64,000 nt of DNA from Physella acuta (taxonomy: Eukaryota; Mollusca; Gastropoda; Physidae). A program made the translations under genes and the position numbers. The stretch's first letter is position 1. Each line of letters starts with the position of its first letter. A model generated the notes under the pieces. It did no database searches. It saw nothing but the letters and a program-made list of their open reading frames with translations, and was not told the origin of the DNA. This document shows, piece after piece, positions 1 through 11,315 of this stretch. The stretch is taken from NCBI RefSeq assembly GCF_028476545.1, contig NW_026731680.1, positions 62,001-126,000 of the forward strand. Reading direction: 5' to 3'.

Positions 1-1125
1 TGAGTTCCAAAACGGAACTTACCTGTTTTAAGCTTTACTGTCTTTAGTTAAAATTTTAAAATGTCTATATTTCAATTGTGTGATTATGTAACGATTTTTT
101 TGTTTTTGAAAAATAAAAGGTTTAAATGTTATAGACTCCAGCCTAAAATTGTTATACATGAATCCTTTCGGAGAGGGTGAAAAATATGAAAAGACAATTC
201 GATGTTTAATTTACGACTAAGACTGTATGTCTACTAACATTAAGTATTGCAATCTTCAACGGCAATTGATGTATTTGTTTTTCTGCTTGATAATGCTAAA
301 AAAACCTACCAAACTATTTTGTTTACAACTTAAGCTCTAAATAATTTTACAGCAACAAATAAATTTTAAAGTTGTATTTAGATTTAAGCGGTCAACCTAA
401 GGTGCAGGAATTTGAAATTAATGTAAAGTTAAGCAGCGAATTATCTCCCATTTGAAAATCCAAATAACAATTTATTCAAGGGAAATAACTTTCACAAGAG
501 TAGCTAAATTAATCAAGTGTATCTAATACATGTTTGTAAAACACAATAAAACGTTTGAAATTTCATTACTTATATAATTATGAAAAATCTTTTATATTAA
601 CTGTGTAAACTTGTAAAAAAAATATATTGTACCCATTGAATACTTAACTTAAATGTTTTGTTTGAAATTCTAAAAGTGCTAGCTTTATTATAACATACTT
701 CTGTTCAATTTTGATAACGTATAAAAAAACTGTGAGGTCAAGTAATTACTTAAAAGTAAATTTTGGATCCCTAATTAATGGGATGTCTTTCAAAAAATCA
801 AACACGGGTAGATCCAACTGCTATAGATTTTAGACAATGCGAATTATTTATTAAATATAAGAAAAAATATATAACTTGAAAAAACAATGTTTACGGTTAG
901 TTATAAATTCCGTCCTATTTAATATATATTAATACCTTAAGAGTGGTAATATAGATTCCTAAAAAACTAAAGATTTTTCAACTAGAGAACGCCTACCTTT
1001 CTTTGTAGTGTGTTCCATACTGAATTGAAATTATCTAACTTACGATAAACTCAACTACTCGATATACTCTACTACATTCACAACACATATCAAACTTCGA
1101 TACCAAAACATAACTAGACTCGATG
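1..1125. other. AT-rich DNA, no gene seen
   Basis: This stretch is strongly AT-rich with short homopolymers and frequent stops in all frames. I see no coding signal, no repeat shared with the rest of the window and no RNA gene. It is probably intergenic or intronic. Confidence 0.6.
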
Positions 1126-1133
1126 CTCCAGAA

Positions 1134-1351
1134 CAGGGGTCTCCAAACTACAGCCCGCGGGCCGGATGCGGCCCGCGATGTCCTCTCATCCGGCCCGCGG
1201 AGATCCTTTTTTCAACGGAAAAAAACGTTCGTTGGGGATGGCTGAGGAACTTTGCCCAGAGAAATCAAAGACATGCCTGAAAGAAACTGGCCCCCGAACT
1301 GAAATTTGATAGTTAATGCGGCCCTCGGCCTGAAAAGTTTGGAGACCCCTG
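1134..1351 (+). mobile_element. Non-autonomous hAT MITE, copy 1 (218 bp)
   Basis: The element starts CAGGGGTCTCCAAAC and ends with its near-perfect inverse, GTTTGGAGACCCCTG. It is flanked by a perfect 8-bp duplication, CTCCAGAA, at 1126-1133 and 1352-1359. Eight-bp target-site duplications and CAG-type termini are hallmarks of hAT DNA transposons. The interior is GC-rich next to the termini (repeats of the GCCCGCGGGCC type) and has no room for a transposase, so it must have been moved by a partner element. A second copy lies in inverted orientation at 42770-42985. The intact duplication suggests a fairly recent insertion. Confidence 0.93.
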
Positions 1352-1359
1352 CTCCAGAA

Positions 1360-2091
1360 CTACGACACCAACTCGTTTACTTCACCAATCTCTACAAATG
1401 GTACTCCCAATCAAAAACGACTTCACTGGACCTACTACTACACTTTAACAGTCAATATAATTCGATACCTTAATACCACAAGAATCAATACTCCCGAAGT
1501 CCAGAACTACGATACTTCATCACCTACATTCTTATTTCTCTACTACCAATCAGATTCCACTAGACCTTCAATTACACAACAGCCAAATAAAAAATATGAC
1601 ACTTTAACACTTAGATACTTTAATACTTTATACCTACGAAACCATATCAGCAACAGCCTTCCGCCTTACTCCCAAATCTAAACGATTCATCAAAACTTAT
1701 CGAACAAGTACATTACTTTGAACACCCCGTCTCTACAAAACTCTACACACCAGGACAGATTTCTAATTCAAAGTCAGAGAAAACGAGACTTACAAGCCCT
1801 ATTAAAATGTTCGAAATTTAAATAACGAACTTATTTAATCGTTTTCTACATCAATTATGTGACACCAAATTAAAAAGGCAAACTGACTGGTAAAAAGCTT
1901 GCCGACCTTTCTAACTTAGGGAGGTGGGGTTGCAATTTTTACCATCGCGTATAATATAGGCCTAATTTTGGGGTGGGGGTGCAGAATTGATAGTTCGTCA
2001 TGGGTGCCGAAATAGATCACTACTCCTTTTTAAAAAAATATTAATTATTAGGTACTTTGCGATAATAGCGATTAACCCCCCCCCCCCCCCC
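1360..2091. other. AT-rich DNA with short G/C runs
   Basis: No gene is seen. From about 1360 to 1780 the plus strand is rich in A, C and T and poor in G, with the look of a decayed simple repeat. A C homopolymer closes the stretch at about 2076-2091. Confidence 0.5.
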
Positions 2092-2147
2092 CAGGGATGG
2101 CGCCCTAGGCGACTGCCTAGTTCGTCTTATAGGTAGTGCCGGCCCTG
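2092..2147. mobile_element. Short hAT-like terminal fragment
   Basis: The 56-bp segment begins CAGGGATGGCGCC and ends GTGCCGGCCCTG, so its ends are imperfect inverse copies in the CAGGGNYGGC style of hAT termini. No 8-bp duplication is visible, and the left side runs into a C homopolymer. It is either a very short internally deleted element or the right end of a longer decayed one whose left end I cannot find. Confidence 0.45.
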
Positions 2148-3230
2148 CGTGTGTTTATAAAAAGGAAAGAGAAATCGTAAAAAGAAAGGCAACTTCAAAT
2201 ATAGAACACACACGGATTGTTTCCTACCAATTGGGGAAGTGGGAATCACATATATTAAGGATTGTAGTGACGAATAATGGTTAAGGGTAATCCATTCTGA
2301 TTGACGTGGTAATGTAGTGAGTTGCTCAAATCTTTTCCTCAGAAATGTAACTATACACGTGAAATACACGTTCGTTACTGCTAACAGTTAAGTTAGACAC
2401 CACAAGTGTTCTAATTAAAGCATCGTCTGCACGTTAATATTCAAGTATGTTTTTCTAGGGGGTTCGCGGTTGTAATAAAAGTATGAGCTAGAGAATAGTG
2501 TTTCGGGCGTTGTAACAATTAGCGCAAGGTCCGTTTATAAATAGCCCGAAGACGTATAGACTAAGACAACTCCGGTAGTTGAAGTTGATCAACACCAATT
2601 CGGACCAATCCCTGTATATCTCACGCGGCTGGTGAAAACACTGGTAGACCAGATCAAAGAACCCCATTACGTCATCAACGTCCACTCAGCTTGGCTGGAA
2701 CTCCGGCAAATGGTCAGGTCCAGTTCCGGGATACCCCCCTCCCCCCGCCCCCAATCGCCCCCTGGGTCAAGCTGAAGCCACCCAAGGGCGAGGGCTGTAA
2801 GCGGACGTTGCGTGGTTCAGAGAAAACTCAACTCCGCCGCTGCTAGAAGCCCTGTGGCTTTGCTAATCAAGCCGGTTGTTTTTAGCAAAGGGGAGTAACC
2901 GGAAGACTTTATTTAGTAAGGGGACGTAAATAAGTTAAAGATTTATTCCCCGTAACATACGTTACTATATAATGAGTACATTTTAAAACATTAAGATTAG
3001 AAAAGGGTTCATTTCAAAATCATCCCACATTATTAAACGTTTTGCAAAGATATGTCAATATAAAAGTATCAACAGTTAGGGCCTATACAACATGATATAT
3101 TGGAATCTATTCATTATCGAAATCTGATCACTTTTGGAATTTGAACTAAGTTATTAAGGATTAATTGAAAAGAGAAATAGTGCATCACGGATCTGTCCTC
3201 CGTACTTCTTCTGAAGGTAAATATTGAATT
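2148..3230. other. Intergenic-like DNA, no gene seen
   Basis: Mixed composition: 2480-2830 is less AT-rich and contains a short C/G-rich patch around 2735-2775, but no open frame there looks protein-like. The remainder is AT-rich. Confidence 0.5.
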
Positions 3231-3263
3231 GAGTGGGTGAAGTAGAGTACAACTGAGCCCAAG
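3231..3263 (-). mobile_element. 3' tail fragment of SINE family A
   Basis: The bases GGGTGAAGTAGAGT match the reverse complement of the 3' end seen in the longer copies (for example CTCTACTTCACCTGCC near 13155). Only the tail is present here, as expected for a 5'-truncated retroposon. Short match, so modest confidence. Confidence 0.4.
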
Positions 3264-3654
3264 GCATACAAAGGTATCAGTACATTGGGCAATTACATTT
3301 TCATTAGAAGGCAGGCAGACTGTTAGAATGGGTGGAGTCTGGAGTCAAGACGTTTCCAACCGCTGTGACTCCTAGAAGGATAACCTTATTGGTTACTCCT
3401 CTTTTGGTGACTCTTCAGAAATTTCTTTTGTGACTCCTGCTTGGTGACTTTTGATGACGCTTTTCAAATAACTACTTCTTGTTAACACTTTCTTCGCGAC
3501 TCTTTAAAGATGACTCCTCCTGATGATAGTATGACATTTCTCCCAGGTGACTCTCTAATTATAGCACTTGTGACTCCCCTGTAGTCACCATCCTCTGACG
3601 CGAACCCTTTAGACCTCGTCAGTGCTGACTAAACGCTTTGAACCTACTCCCTAC

Positions 3655-4122
3655 CAGAGGCGTCGCGAGGCGGGGGCGGGGGGGGTGCGGACCGCACCGA
3701 GTGACACCATTTGGGTGGGGGGGGGGTTAAACCAAGACGAAAAATGTGCAAGATGTTTAGAATAAAAAAGAATTTGCCAGTTGAATGAATGGTTAATTAG
3801 ATTTAAAAATATTTGAAGTACATAATGACCATCGCGACATGGGAGGGGGGGGGGGGGGGGGGGCGAAGGGACGGGACGGACGGACGGGGGGACATATCTT
3901 GACGTAAACATGCAAACTATAAAGAAAACAATGCTACATCCAGCTGTACTAACAACCGACTATAAATAAACATCGTTAGTATTCAATGTGAACACTTAAA
4001 AGATTTTACAGGGGGTGACACCAACTGCAAAATTTACAGATTTAAGAAAAAAAATTGGGGGGGGGGGGGTTGTCACCATGAGAGTACCGCACCGAGTGAC
4101 ACCCGACCTAGCGACGCCACTG
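3655..4122. mobile_element. TIR DNA element (hAT-like), 468 bp
   Basis: The left end CAGAGGCGTCGCGAGG mirrors the right end, whose inverse reads CAGTGGCGTCGCTAGG. Further in, GCGGACCGCACCGAGTGACACC on the left is mirrored by the GTACCGCACCGAGTGACACC block on the right. The interior is non-coding and holds four G-runs (about 3669, 3717, 3843 and 4058). I see no clear 8-bp duplication: the flanks are CTCCCTAC and CTGACTTC. The hAT assignment therefore rests on the CAG ends alone. It is probably an old, non-autonomous copy. Confidence 0.75.
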
Positions 4123-4210
4123 CTGACTTCATCCTCTTTCGGTTTCAACTCGTAATCCACAAACGAAAGGTCATAATTTCCATATGCGACAAACACACCC
4201 CCACGCTTCT

Positions 4211-4287
4211 CACCAACTAATCGGAGCTAACCGGCGTCCGAGCAGCTCCTGTCACCTGCTAACCGGAGCTGACTGACGTCCGAACAG
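4211..4287. repeat. Imperfect 42-bp direct duplication
   Basis: Two copies of a CGGAGCT...CGTCCGA.CAG block start at 4211 and 4253. They differ at several positions, so this is an old local duplication. The GC-rich DNA to 4560 has an open frame in each strand but no recognisable protein. Confidence 0.6.
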
Positions 4288-4632
4288 CGCGATAGGCTGC
4301 CCGTCACTCACCCGACACAACGGCCGTTTAAGCAATAAGTCACGGTGCTTTTGGCTTCATGCGATGCCAGACTGGTCAGCCAACAGGGCGAGGCATCGAT
4401 GGACACCCAGGCGTGAGCAGCTGTCCAAGCTGTTTCCCCTACACTGTCTGGAGGACAGGGCGCGGTCACTTCGGGAAAATCCGGAGTTTATTAATAAATA
4501 TTGCAAATTGAAATGTGGCGGGTTATTTCGTACAAAAGGAAATAACGAGACCGGGGTTTGAGGGCATGTTTTGATGAACAAAGGACGGGTCATAAGGGTC
4601 ATGACGGGTCAGGATGTGATATGGTTGTAGTC

Positions 4633-4794
4633 TATGTTTCCTCTAAGCTGCGCGGTTGCACAGCCGCGCAGTAGTTTTTAACTGCCGCGCAGTCATTTTG
4701 TAAAATACATGTATCCTTATATACGATTTTTAGTACACCGCGCACACAAAAATATACGTTGCTCACGATCTTTTTCCCCTTAGAGGGAACATTA
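4633..4794 (+). mobile_element. MITE family B (TGTTCCCTCTAA ends), copy 1
   Basis: The left end, TATGTTTCCTCTAAGCTGCG, is mirrored by the right end, TTAGAGGGAACATTA. Between them are paired GCGCGG/CCGCGC segments and an ACACCGCGCAC block shared with copies at 10902 and 14602. About 160 bp long and non-coding. No duplication is evident at this copy, but copy 3 has one of 8 bp, which points to hAT mobilisation. Confidence 0.8.
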
Positions 4795-6537
4795 GGTATC
4801 CAGATATTTTTGTTTTTTAAATTGAAGCAACCGAATGTGTGATTGTCGTTAGTAACTACATCATTCTTTCAAAGAAAAGCTTGGGAGATTTGTATTAATA
4901 GGATTATCGTGTACGTAATAGCTGAAGCAGGAGTATATTTTGTGTTCACAATATTCGAAATGTAAATAGCGTACGATGAGGTGTAACAAACAGGATGGGA
5001 TTGGGGGGGGGGGGAGGGGGTGAAGTAGTACTGATCGGGGTTCGGGGTGTGGGAGGGGGGATGTATGATTTAATCAGGACAAACATTTTGTATTTATTTA
5101 AAAGAATAACATATAACGAAAAATTCTTTACAAGATTTCTTAATTAAATTTTTTTAAGTGTGTGTGGAGGTGGGGGGGGGGGGGGGTAGGTGGAGAATTT
5201 GCTGGACACCCATACATACTTATTGAAGAGCGTTAGATGGAGATCTTGTATGTGTTCACTTGAATGTGTGTGTGTGTGTGCGTTGTGGGGAAAAAGTGTT
5301 CAGAGAATAAGTTCAGATGTTAAAACCGGTTGACAATATTGGTAGATCTGTACCGATACTTGAAAAATATTCTATCCAAATTTTAAATTATTTTTTAATT
5401 GATTGATTCACTGTTCAAAATAGGTTTAAAAACACAACTTTGCTACATAAAACACAGTACATTTCAAAATCCTTAAGTTATTTTGAGAACGTATTTTTGT
5501 TCATTTCTTCGGGAAATTGTAAGTATGACTGTTACTTATAGAATTTTAATAATATTTTGACGACCGTATTAATAAAATTTAATAAAAATATTCCGTATAA
5601 GATTATTTCAGTTATATCAAAAACATAAATAACACTAAAAAGATACGACACAAAATTGAGAGATATTTTACAAAGTTGACGTCAACCCCAAAACATCGAA
5701 AAACTTGGACCGGAGCAACGAATAACAGAAGAAAGCAATGACTTATGTAGCCACTCAAGTGGAAGTAATCGTAGCCTGAAAGGGGTTGTCCCCCGTTGTC
5801 CACTTAAAACGAAATAAAGAGGATGAATCGTGTCCCTTTTTTCCCCCCTCAAAAAAAAATAGTGGGGAATTTCCCGAAGACTAGAATGATGATTAGTGTG
5901 AAGAAAATTGAATTTTAGGGACGCAAATGAAAACCCAAATGATAGGGACGCGTAAGGAAACATGCCCCTTTTCACCCCGCAACTATTCTTCTAAAAAAAT
6001 GGAACATCTTTTTCTCTTCTACTACATTAAGTGTACAAGCTATATTTTAAGAGGAGACGTGCGCGTCTAGAAAGAAAAACGGCGAATAAATAATTAAAGG
6101 CGCTAAAAAATGGTTGATAAATTACACTTTCAATTTTTTTTTAACTTTTAGATAATGGGGATTAGTAATTCAAAGTGGAAATGTCTCTTTTTTTTCGATT
6201 TTGTTAAATATGGCTGATACAAAAGAATGTATCTGTTTTCATGACGTCGATATTCCATGTGATTTCTGAAAAAATAGTATGAATCAGAAGGGGGGGGGGG
6301 TGTTAAAATTGTAAAACAATATTTCTAAGCGTTACATTTCTTTTAGGCACGTAAGCTTTTAATTTTATGGTATCTAACTGAATGTGTGATGATTATTAAA
6401 TGAACACAGATTAACTAATTTAAGTGTGCATTTCAGTAATATAAAAAAAAATAACCAACACAATATTTCATGCTATATTCTAATTTATCTTCTGTGCTGG
6501 TATGTTTGAGCAAATTAAAACTTTCAGTGCTCACTAG
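4795..6537. other. AT-rich DNA with G-runs and a short (TG)n
   Basis: No gene is recognised. G homopolymers occur near 5005, 5170 and 6290, and a short TG tract near 5265-5280. Open frames on the minus strand between 5612 and 5975 lack protein-like composition. Confidence 0.5.
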
Positions 6538-6676
6538 CGGTGTTTGTTTCAGACTTTTTTTCTCCGATGGAGGGGGGGGGGGGTGGAGAGGCTTTAAACT
6601 TTCGGTGGGGGGGGGGAGGGTAGGGCGGACTAAATTTTCCGTGCACGCTGACACTGGTAAAAGTATATATTTTTAA
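6538..6676 (+). mobile_element. MITE family A, copy A1 (right end not found)
   Basis: The left terminus CGGTGTTTGTTTCAGAC is followed by the G-tract, the CTTTCGG motif and CACTGGTAAAAGTATAT, all in the same order as in intact copies at 32025 and 48596. The right terminus (GAAGAAACTCTG in other copies) is absent, so this copy is truncated or has lost its 3' part. It carries two G-runs. Confidence 0.75.
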
Positions 6677-7278
6677 AATAAATAATATTTAGTGCTTTGA
6701 TGGGGGGGGGGGGGGGGGGGGCGCTGCTTTGTCCCTGCTTACATAACAGCATTTAATAAAGCATAGTTTGCTCGAAGATTCGAAAAAAGTTCTGCCAGTG
6801 AGCTAGACTGTAAAAGAAATCCGCATTTGCTAGTCATAAGTTAAAATACTAAAGATCGTACTTCACTCGCGTCAATAAGAAAAGCTATGTAATTTTAAGA
6901 AAGAGTTGGAAAAGATTTTGAATCAATGTAAAAGGAAGGGGGAATGTTGAGTGTTATAGAGGGGGTGGTGGGGGTGGTGTGGAAGAAGGCTACTTATCAA
7001 CTAGCCAGAGTACAACACAGTACCCCCCCCCCCCACCCCCTCCCATTCCCCCCACCCCCTCTTCACTTCTGTATAGGGAAATTTTCCGCACGAGGGGGGA
7101 CAATTTAATTCCACGCCGGCGACTAATAAGGTGGAAGAGTTGGACTCGTAATGAAAGTGATTGATATGGAAGGGGTTCCCGGTCTGCACGTACATTTTTC
7201 CGCGTGAGCACACTGAACGGGGGACGGGACGTGCCTCTCGTCGGGGGATAATTACGGTGGCTGGCAGGCTTGTAGGGC

Positions 7279-7317
7279 CATACACTCCTCCCATACACTC
7301 CTCCCATACACTCCTCC
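7279..7317 (+). repeat. Three-copy outlier of the 14-bp minisatellite
   Basis: CCATACACTCCTC is repeated three times at a 13-bp period. It is separated from the main CATACACCTCCTCC array by about 110 bp of unrelated sequence and differs in period by one base. It may be the seed from which the main array was derived. Confidence 0.75.
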
Positions 7318-7429
7318 CTCTTGCCGAACTCCCGAAACTCATATTTTCTCCTCTGTTGTACGGCCATCTCTGTCGCTCGCTTAACATTGTCGAGTGTAGT
7401 TTTATTTTATAGACCTACTCATATAGCCT

Positions 7430-8479
7430 CCTCACATACACCTCCCATACACCTCCTCCCATACACCACCTCCCATACACATCCCATACACCTCCTCCCA
7501 TACACCTCCTCCCATACACCTCCTCCCATACACCACCTCCCATACACATCACATACACCTCCTCCCATACACCTCCTCCCATACACCTCCTCCCATACAC
7601 CTCCTCCCATACACCTCCTCCCATACACCTCCTCCCATACACCTCCTCCCATACACCTCCTCACATACACCTCCTCCCATACACCTCCTCCCATACACCT
7701 CCTCCCATACACCTCCTCACATAACCTCCTCCCATACACCTCCTCCCATACACCTCCTCCCATACACCTCCTCCCATACACCACCTCCCATACACCACCT
7801 CCCATACACCTCCTCCCGTACACCTCCCATACACCACCTCCCATACACCTCACATACACCACCTCCCATACACCTCCTCCCATACACCACCTCCCATACA
7901 CATCACATACACCTCCTCCCATACACCTCCTCCCATACACCTCCTCCCATACACCACCTCCCATACACATCACATACACCTCCTCCCATACACCTCCTCC
8001 CATACACCTCCTCCCATACACCTCCTCCCATACACCTCCTCCCATACACCTCCTCCCATACACCTCCTCCCATACACCTCCTCACATACACCTCCTCCCA
8101 TACACCTCCTCCCATACACCTCCTCCCATACACCTCCTCACATAACCTCCTCCCATACACCTCCTCCCATACACCTCCTCCCATACACCTCCTCCCATAC
8201 ACCTCCTCCCATACACCACCTCCCATACACCACCTCCCATACACCTCCTCCCGTACACCTCCCATACACCACCTCCCATACACCTCACATACACCACCTC
8301 CCATACACCTCCTCCCATACAACACCTCCCATACACCTCACATACACCTCCTCCTATACGCCTCCTCCTATACACCTCCTCACATAACCTCCTCCCACAC
8401 ACCTCCCACACAGCTTCTCCCATACACCTCCTCGCACACAACTCCTCTCATACACCTCCTCCCATACACCTCCATACAA
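7430..8479 (+). repeat. 14-bp minisatellite CATACACCTCCTCC with higher-order repeat
   Basis: About 75 units of CATACACCTCCTCC and near variants (CATACACCACCTCC, CATACACATCA, CACATAACCTCC). The order of variants recurs: CACATAACC at 7718, 8139 and 8381, and the CCCGTACACC variant at about 7816 and 8251. This shows a duplicated block of 421-435 bp, the difference being exactly one unit. Long open frames on both strands here (274 codons on plus, 214 on minus) exist only because the unit lacks stops in those frames. The 3' end, from 8340, is more degenerate. Confidence 0.95.
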
Positions 8480-8673
8480 AATGCTCTAAAATTTAATTCC
8501 TTCCTATAAAAAGCTCGCATTTTACTTTCTTCTACAACCTAATTCTCAATTTAACTCTTAACTACCAACCTTTCTAGTTTCTTCTAGATCCCACCACACT
8601 CCTACTCCCTCCACCACCCCCCCCATCTTTTCTCCCACCAGCCTCACTCTCGTTTTGTCTCATTCTCACAAAC

Positions 8674-8796
8674 ATCCCTATCTCATCCCTATCTCATCCC
8701 TATCTCATCCCTATCTCATCCCTATCTTATCCCTATCTCATCCCTATCTCATCCCTATCTCATCCCTATCTCATCCCTATCTCATCCCTATCTCAT
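8674..8796 (+). repeat. 11-bp tandem array ATCCCTATCTC
   Basis: Eleven near-identical copies of ATCCCTATCTC, with one unit reading CTTATCC. Non-coding. The surrounding 8480-8840 is pyrimidine-rich. Confidence 0.93.
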
Positions 8797-8840
8797 TCTT
8801 ATCCCGTCTCTTCGATCCTCTCGAATCTCCCTCCCTCTTC

Positions 8841-8957
8841 TGGTGTTTCTTTCAGACATTTTCCTCTGGATGACGCTGCGACACTTAAAACTTTCTAGGG
8901 GAGGGGGACTGACTTTAATGTCCAGTGGGCAGTGGGGGGGGGAGTCACTAGTTAAAG

Positions 8958-9047
<90 letters not shown>

Positions 9048-9138
9048 TATATTTCGTTCGGAGTGAGAGGCGGTAGACGTGCTTCTGAGAGGGGGGAATG
9101 AGCTACTCCCGCCGAAGAAATGCCTGAAGGAAACCCTG
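8841..9138 (+). mobile_element. MITE family A, copy A2, swollen by an (AT)n tract
   Basis: The left end TGGTGTTTCTTTCAGAC and right end GCCTGAAGGAAACCCTG match the family termini with several changes. The TTCGTTCGG and GTAGACG motifs are in their usual places. Where intact copies read GTATATNTTNTCTATATAAAT, this one has (AT)n from 8961 to 9044. No duplication is found at the ends, so this is an older copy. Confidence 0.75.
8961..9044. repeat. (AT)n microsatellite inside MITE A2
   Basis: Eighty-four bases of nearly pure AT, with one A interruption. Its position coincides with the short TA-rich core of the MITE. Confidence 0.95.
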
Positions 9139-9420
9139 CACACTTTGCTCCTCTCCCCAATACCTCCAACCATCCCCCCTTCTCTTTTCTCTTGTCTCCC
9201 CACCCCTCCCACCCCTCTGCACCTCACCACTATCCCCTACTCCCCATTCCCCATCCACTTTCCACGTACATTTCCCTCACTCAACTAAATTAGTCTCCTT
9301 GCCTCACACCCCTCTCCACCCAATCACTACCTCCCCTTCACACCCCCACCCCTAATTTTATCTTCACCCACCCCCACACTTCTAAAATTTGTATTTTACC
9401 CCCAGGACATTTTAATCAAA
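9139..9420. other. C-rich, low-complexity DNA
   Basis: A pyrimidine-rich stretch of CCCCTCCCAC-type sequence with no gene. It may be decayed simple repeat. Confidence 0.5.
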
Positions 9421-9839
9421 TCTTACCCCGATACTTTCATTTCAGTCTTTAATAGTAGGGTCCGAACACAATTTCACGCTTGCAAGAATCGCGATGCATT
9501 GCGAAATTAGAATTCTGGAATTTTTTTATCTACACTGCTTTACAAGTATTACTTATCTGCAACTTATTCCTCCTAAAGGAGGTTTTAATGACGTAGTATT
9601 GAAGCACAGTCTGTAAATTATTCTAAACTAATATACATTTATTTACTTTTTTTTCTGTGAAAATCGATTGGTGAATGCTTGATGTGGAATCTGTAGATTT
9701 CAAAGTGGCTCTTTCAAAACCTTGGTATATCCACTATACTACTGTTAACTTTTATTTTTTTTGAAGATCGATTTTTCAATACTTGATGTGGAATTGAAAA
9801 TGGTTCGTGCAAAACCTTGGTATATCCAATACACTTATG

Positions 9840-10445
9840 TTAGTCTTTATGGGTGGATGTTAACATTTAATTATCAAATGTTAACAAAAATTGGCAAAAT
9901 GTTGACATTGTATGGCCGTATGAATGACTTAATGTTACCAGAATGAATGATATTGACGAGGTGGAAAGTTAGAAGAGAACAGCCAAATGTTAACAGAGAA
10001 ATGGTCAATTGTTAACACAGATCGGCAGAAAATTAAAGGAAATGTTGACAGTGAATGGCCAAAGATTAAAATGGAACGGTCAAATATTCAGAGAACGGAA
10101 AATGGTAGTTTAGAATGGTCAAATGTCAGCACAGAATGGCCAGATTTTGTCAGTGAATGGCCAAATGTTAACAGAGAAATGGCCAAATATTAACAGAGAA
10201 ATGACCAAATGTTAAAACGGAACGGCCAACTGTTAACATAGATTGGCCAAAAGTTCACAAGGATATGAGCAGATGTTGACGGTAGATGGCAAGATGTTTG
10301 AATTGATCAACAGATAACGGCCAAATGTTAGCACGAATGGCCAGATTTTGGCAGTGAATGGCCAGATTTTGGCAGTGAATGGCCAAATGTTAACATAGAA
10401 ATGGCCAACATTTAACGCAGAATAACCGGAAGTTAACAGAGATTT
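9840..10445 (+). repeat. Degenerate ~20-bp tandem array (GAATGGCCAAATGTTAACAG)
   Basis: The motif AATGGCCAAATGTTAACAG recurs with heavy substitution and variable spacing across about 600 bp, for example near 9985, 10155, 10205 and 10380. Divergence between units suggests an old array. The short open frames within it are not credible genes. Confidence 0.85.
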
Positions 10446-10449
10446 AAAG

Positions 10450-10700
10450 GACCGAGTGTTTCAAACCCTCGGCCTGCGCCCATCACGTGATTAACACGAA
10501 CCCCGGCATTAAAACGCCCTCGCGACTATTGTTTCTAGTTCCAGTAAACCGTCCCCGCCCCCGTCGGTACGGCGGCAGCTACACCCACACGCTCATTCTA
10601 GTCGTGGGGCGGGGGGCGTCCGGCGACCGGGTGGGGGGCGACAGGGGGCCCGGGGGTGGTATTAACCCGCGTACATAGCCCCGCATCCTGCAACTTTAAC
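10450..10700. other. GC-rich patch, function unknown
   Basis: A CpG-containing segment with G-runs and CCCCCGCC-type blocks stands out from the AT-rich surroundings. I see no protein similarity and no splice context. It could be an old repeat or a regulatory CpG patch. Confidence 0.35.
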
Positions 10701-10901
10701 TCTTGCATGTTGTGAAACACTGGGATGAGTTATATCGGTGCGCCTACCCCACATGATCTATAATCTATTCAAATCTCATTATTAATCCATTATTAATCTA
10801 TTATTAATCCATTGTTGACCCCTTTTTTATTTTTATTTTTTTGAAACTAATTCTTCATAAAAAAAAGCTCTTATTAAAAAACAATCGTTTTACCTCAAAA
10901 G

Positions 10902-11030
10902 CAATGTTCCCTCTAAGCTGCGCGGTTGTGCGGCCGCGCAGCAGTTTTGAGCTGCCGTGCAGTGATTCTGTAAAATAAATATATCATTGTATAAGACATT
11001 TAGAACACCGCGCACGGAAATTAAGTTTGT
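10902..11030 (+). mobile_element. MITE family B, copy 2 (right end missing)
   Basis: It starts CAATGTTCCCTCTAAGCTGC, the cleanest terminus of the family, followed by GGCCGCGCAGCAG and AACACCGCGCAC as in the other copies. Similarity fades near 11030 and no TTAGAGGGAAC right end follows. Confidence 0.8.
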
Positions 11031-11102
11031 GTTAAATAATTTAGTGCTATTCTGTTGCGTTTTGAACACAATCCTCGTAACTTTTTATTTTTTTTATTTT
11101 AA

Positions 11103-11315
11103 TTAGCCCATTGCGTTCTGTAAAGTTGGTGCCAGACTTATTAGTCCATAGCATCTTACAGAGTAGTTCCACTCAACACAACGGCAACGGTATGCTGACG
11201 ACGTTAGTCCATTACCTACTATACAAGTGTTCCATCAACGTTAGCCCCAGTCAGCCCTTTAGCGAACGTATGCTGGCGACGTTAGCCCATTGCCTCCTAC
11301 AACAACCAGTGCCAC
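11103..11315 (+). repeat. Four degenerate ~31-bp repeats
   Basis: Blocks of the form TTAGYCCATTGC...GTKCCA start at 11103, 11140, 11204 and 11283. The last two are each preceded by TATGCTGRCGACG, at 11191 and 11269. An open frame of 123 codons over this stretch has no recognisable domain and is better explained by the repeat. Confidence 0.65.

Noticed and set aside
7321-8145. 274-codon plus-strand open frame (and 214-, 140- and 119-codon minus frames)
   Set aside because: They lie within the 14-bp minisatellite; the unit simply lacks stops in these frames and there is no other coding evidence.
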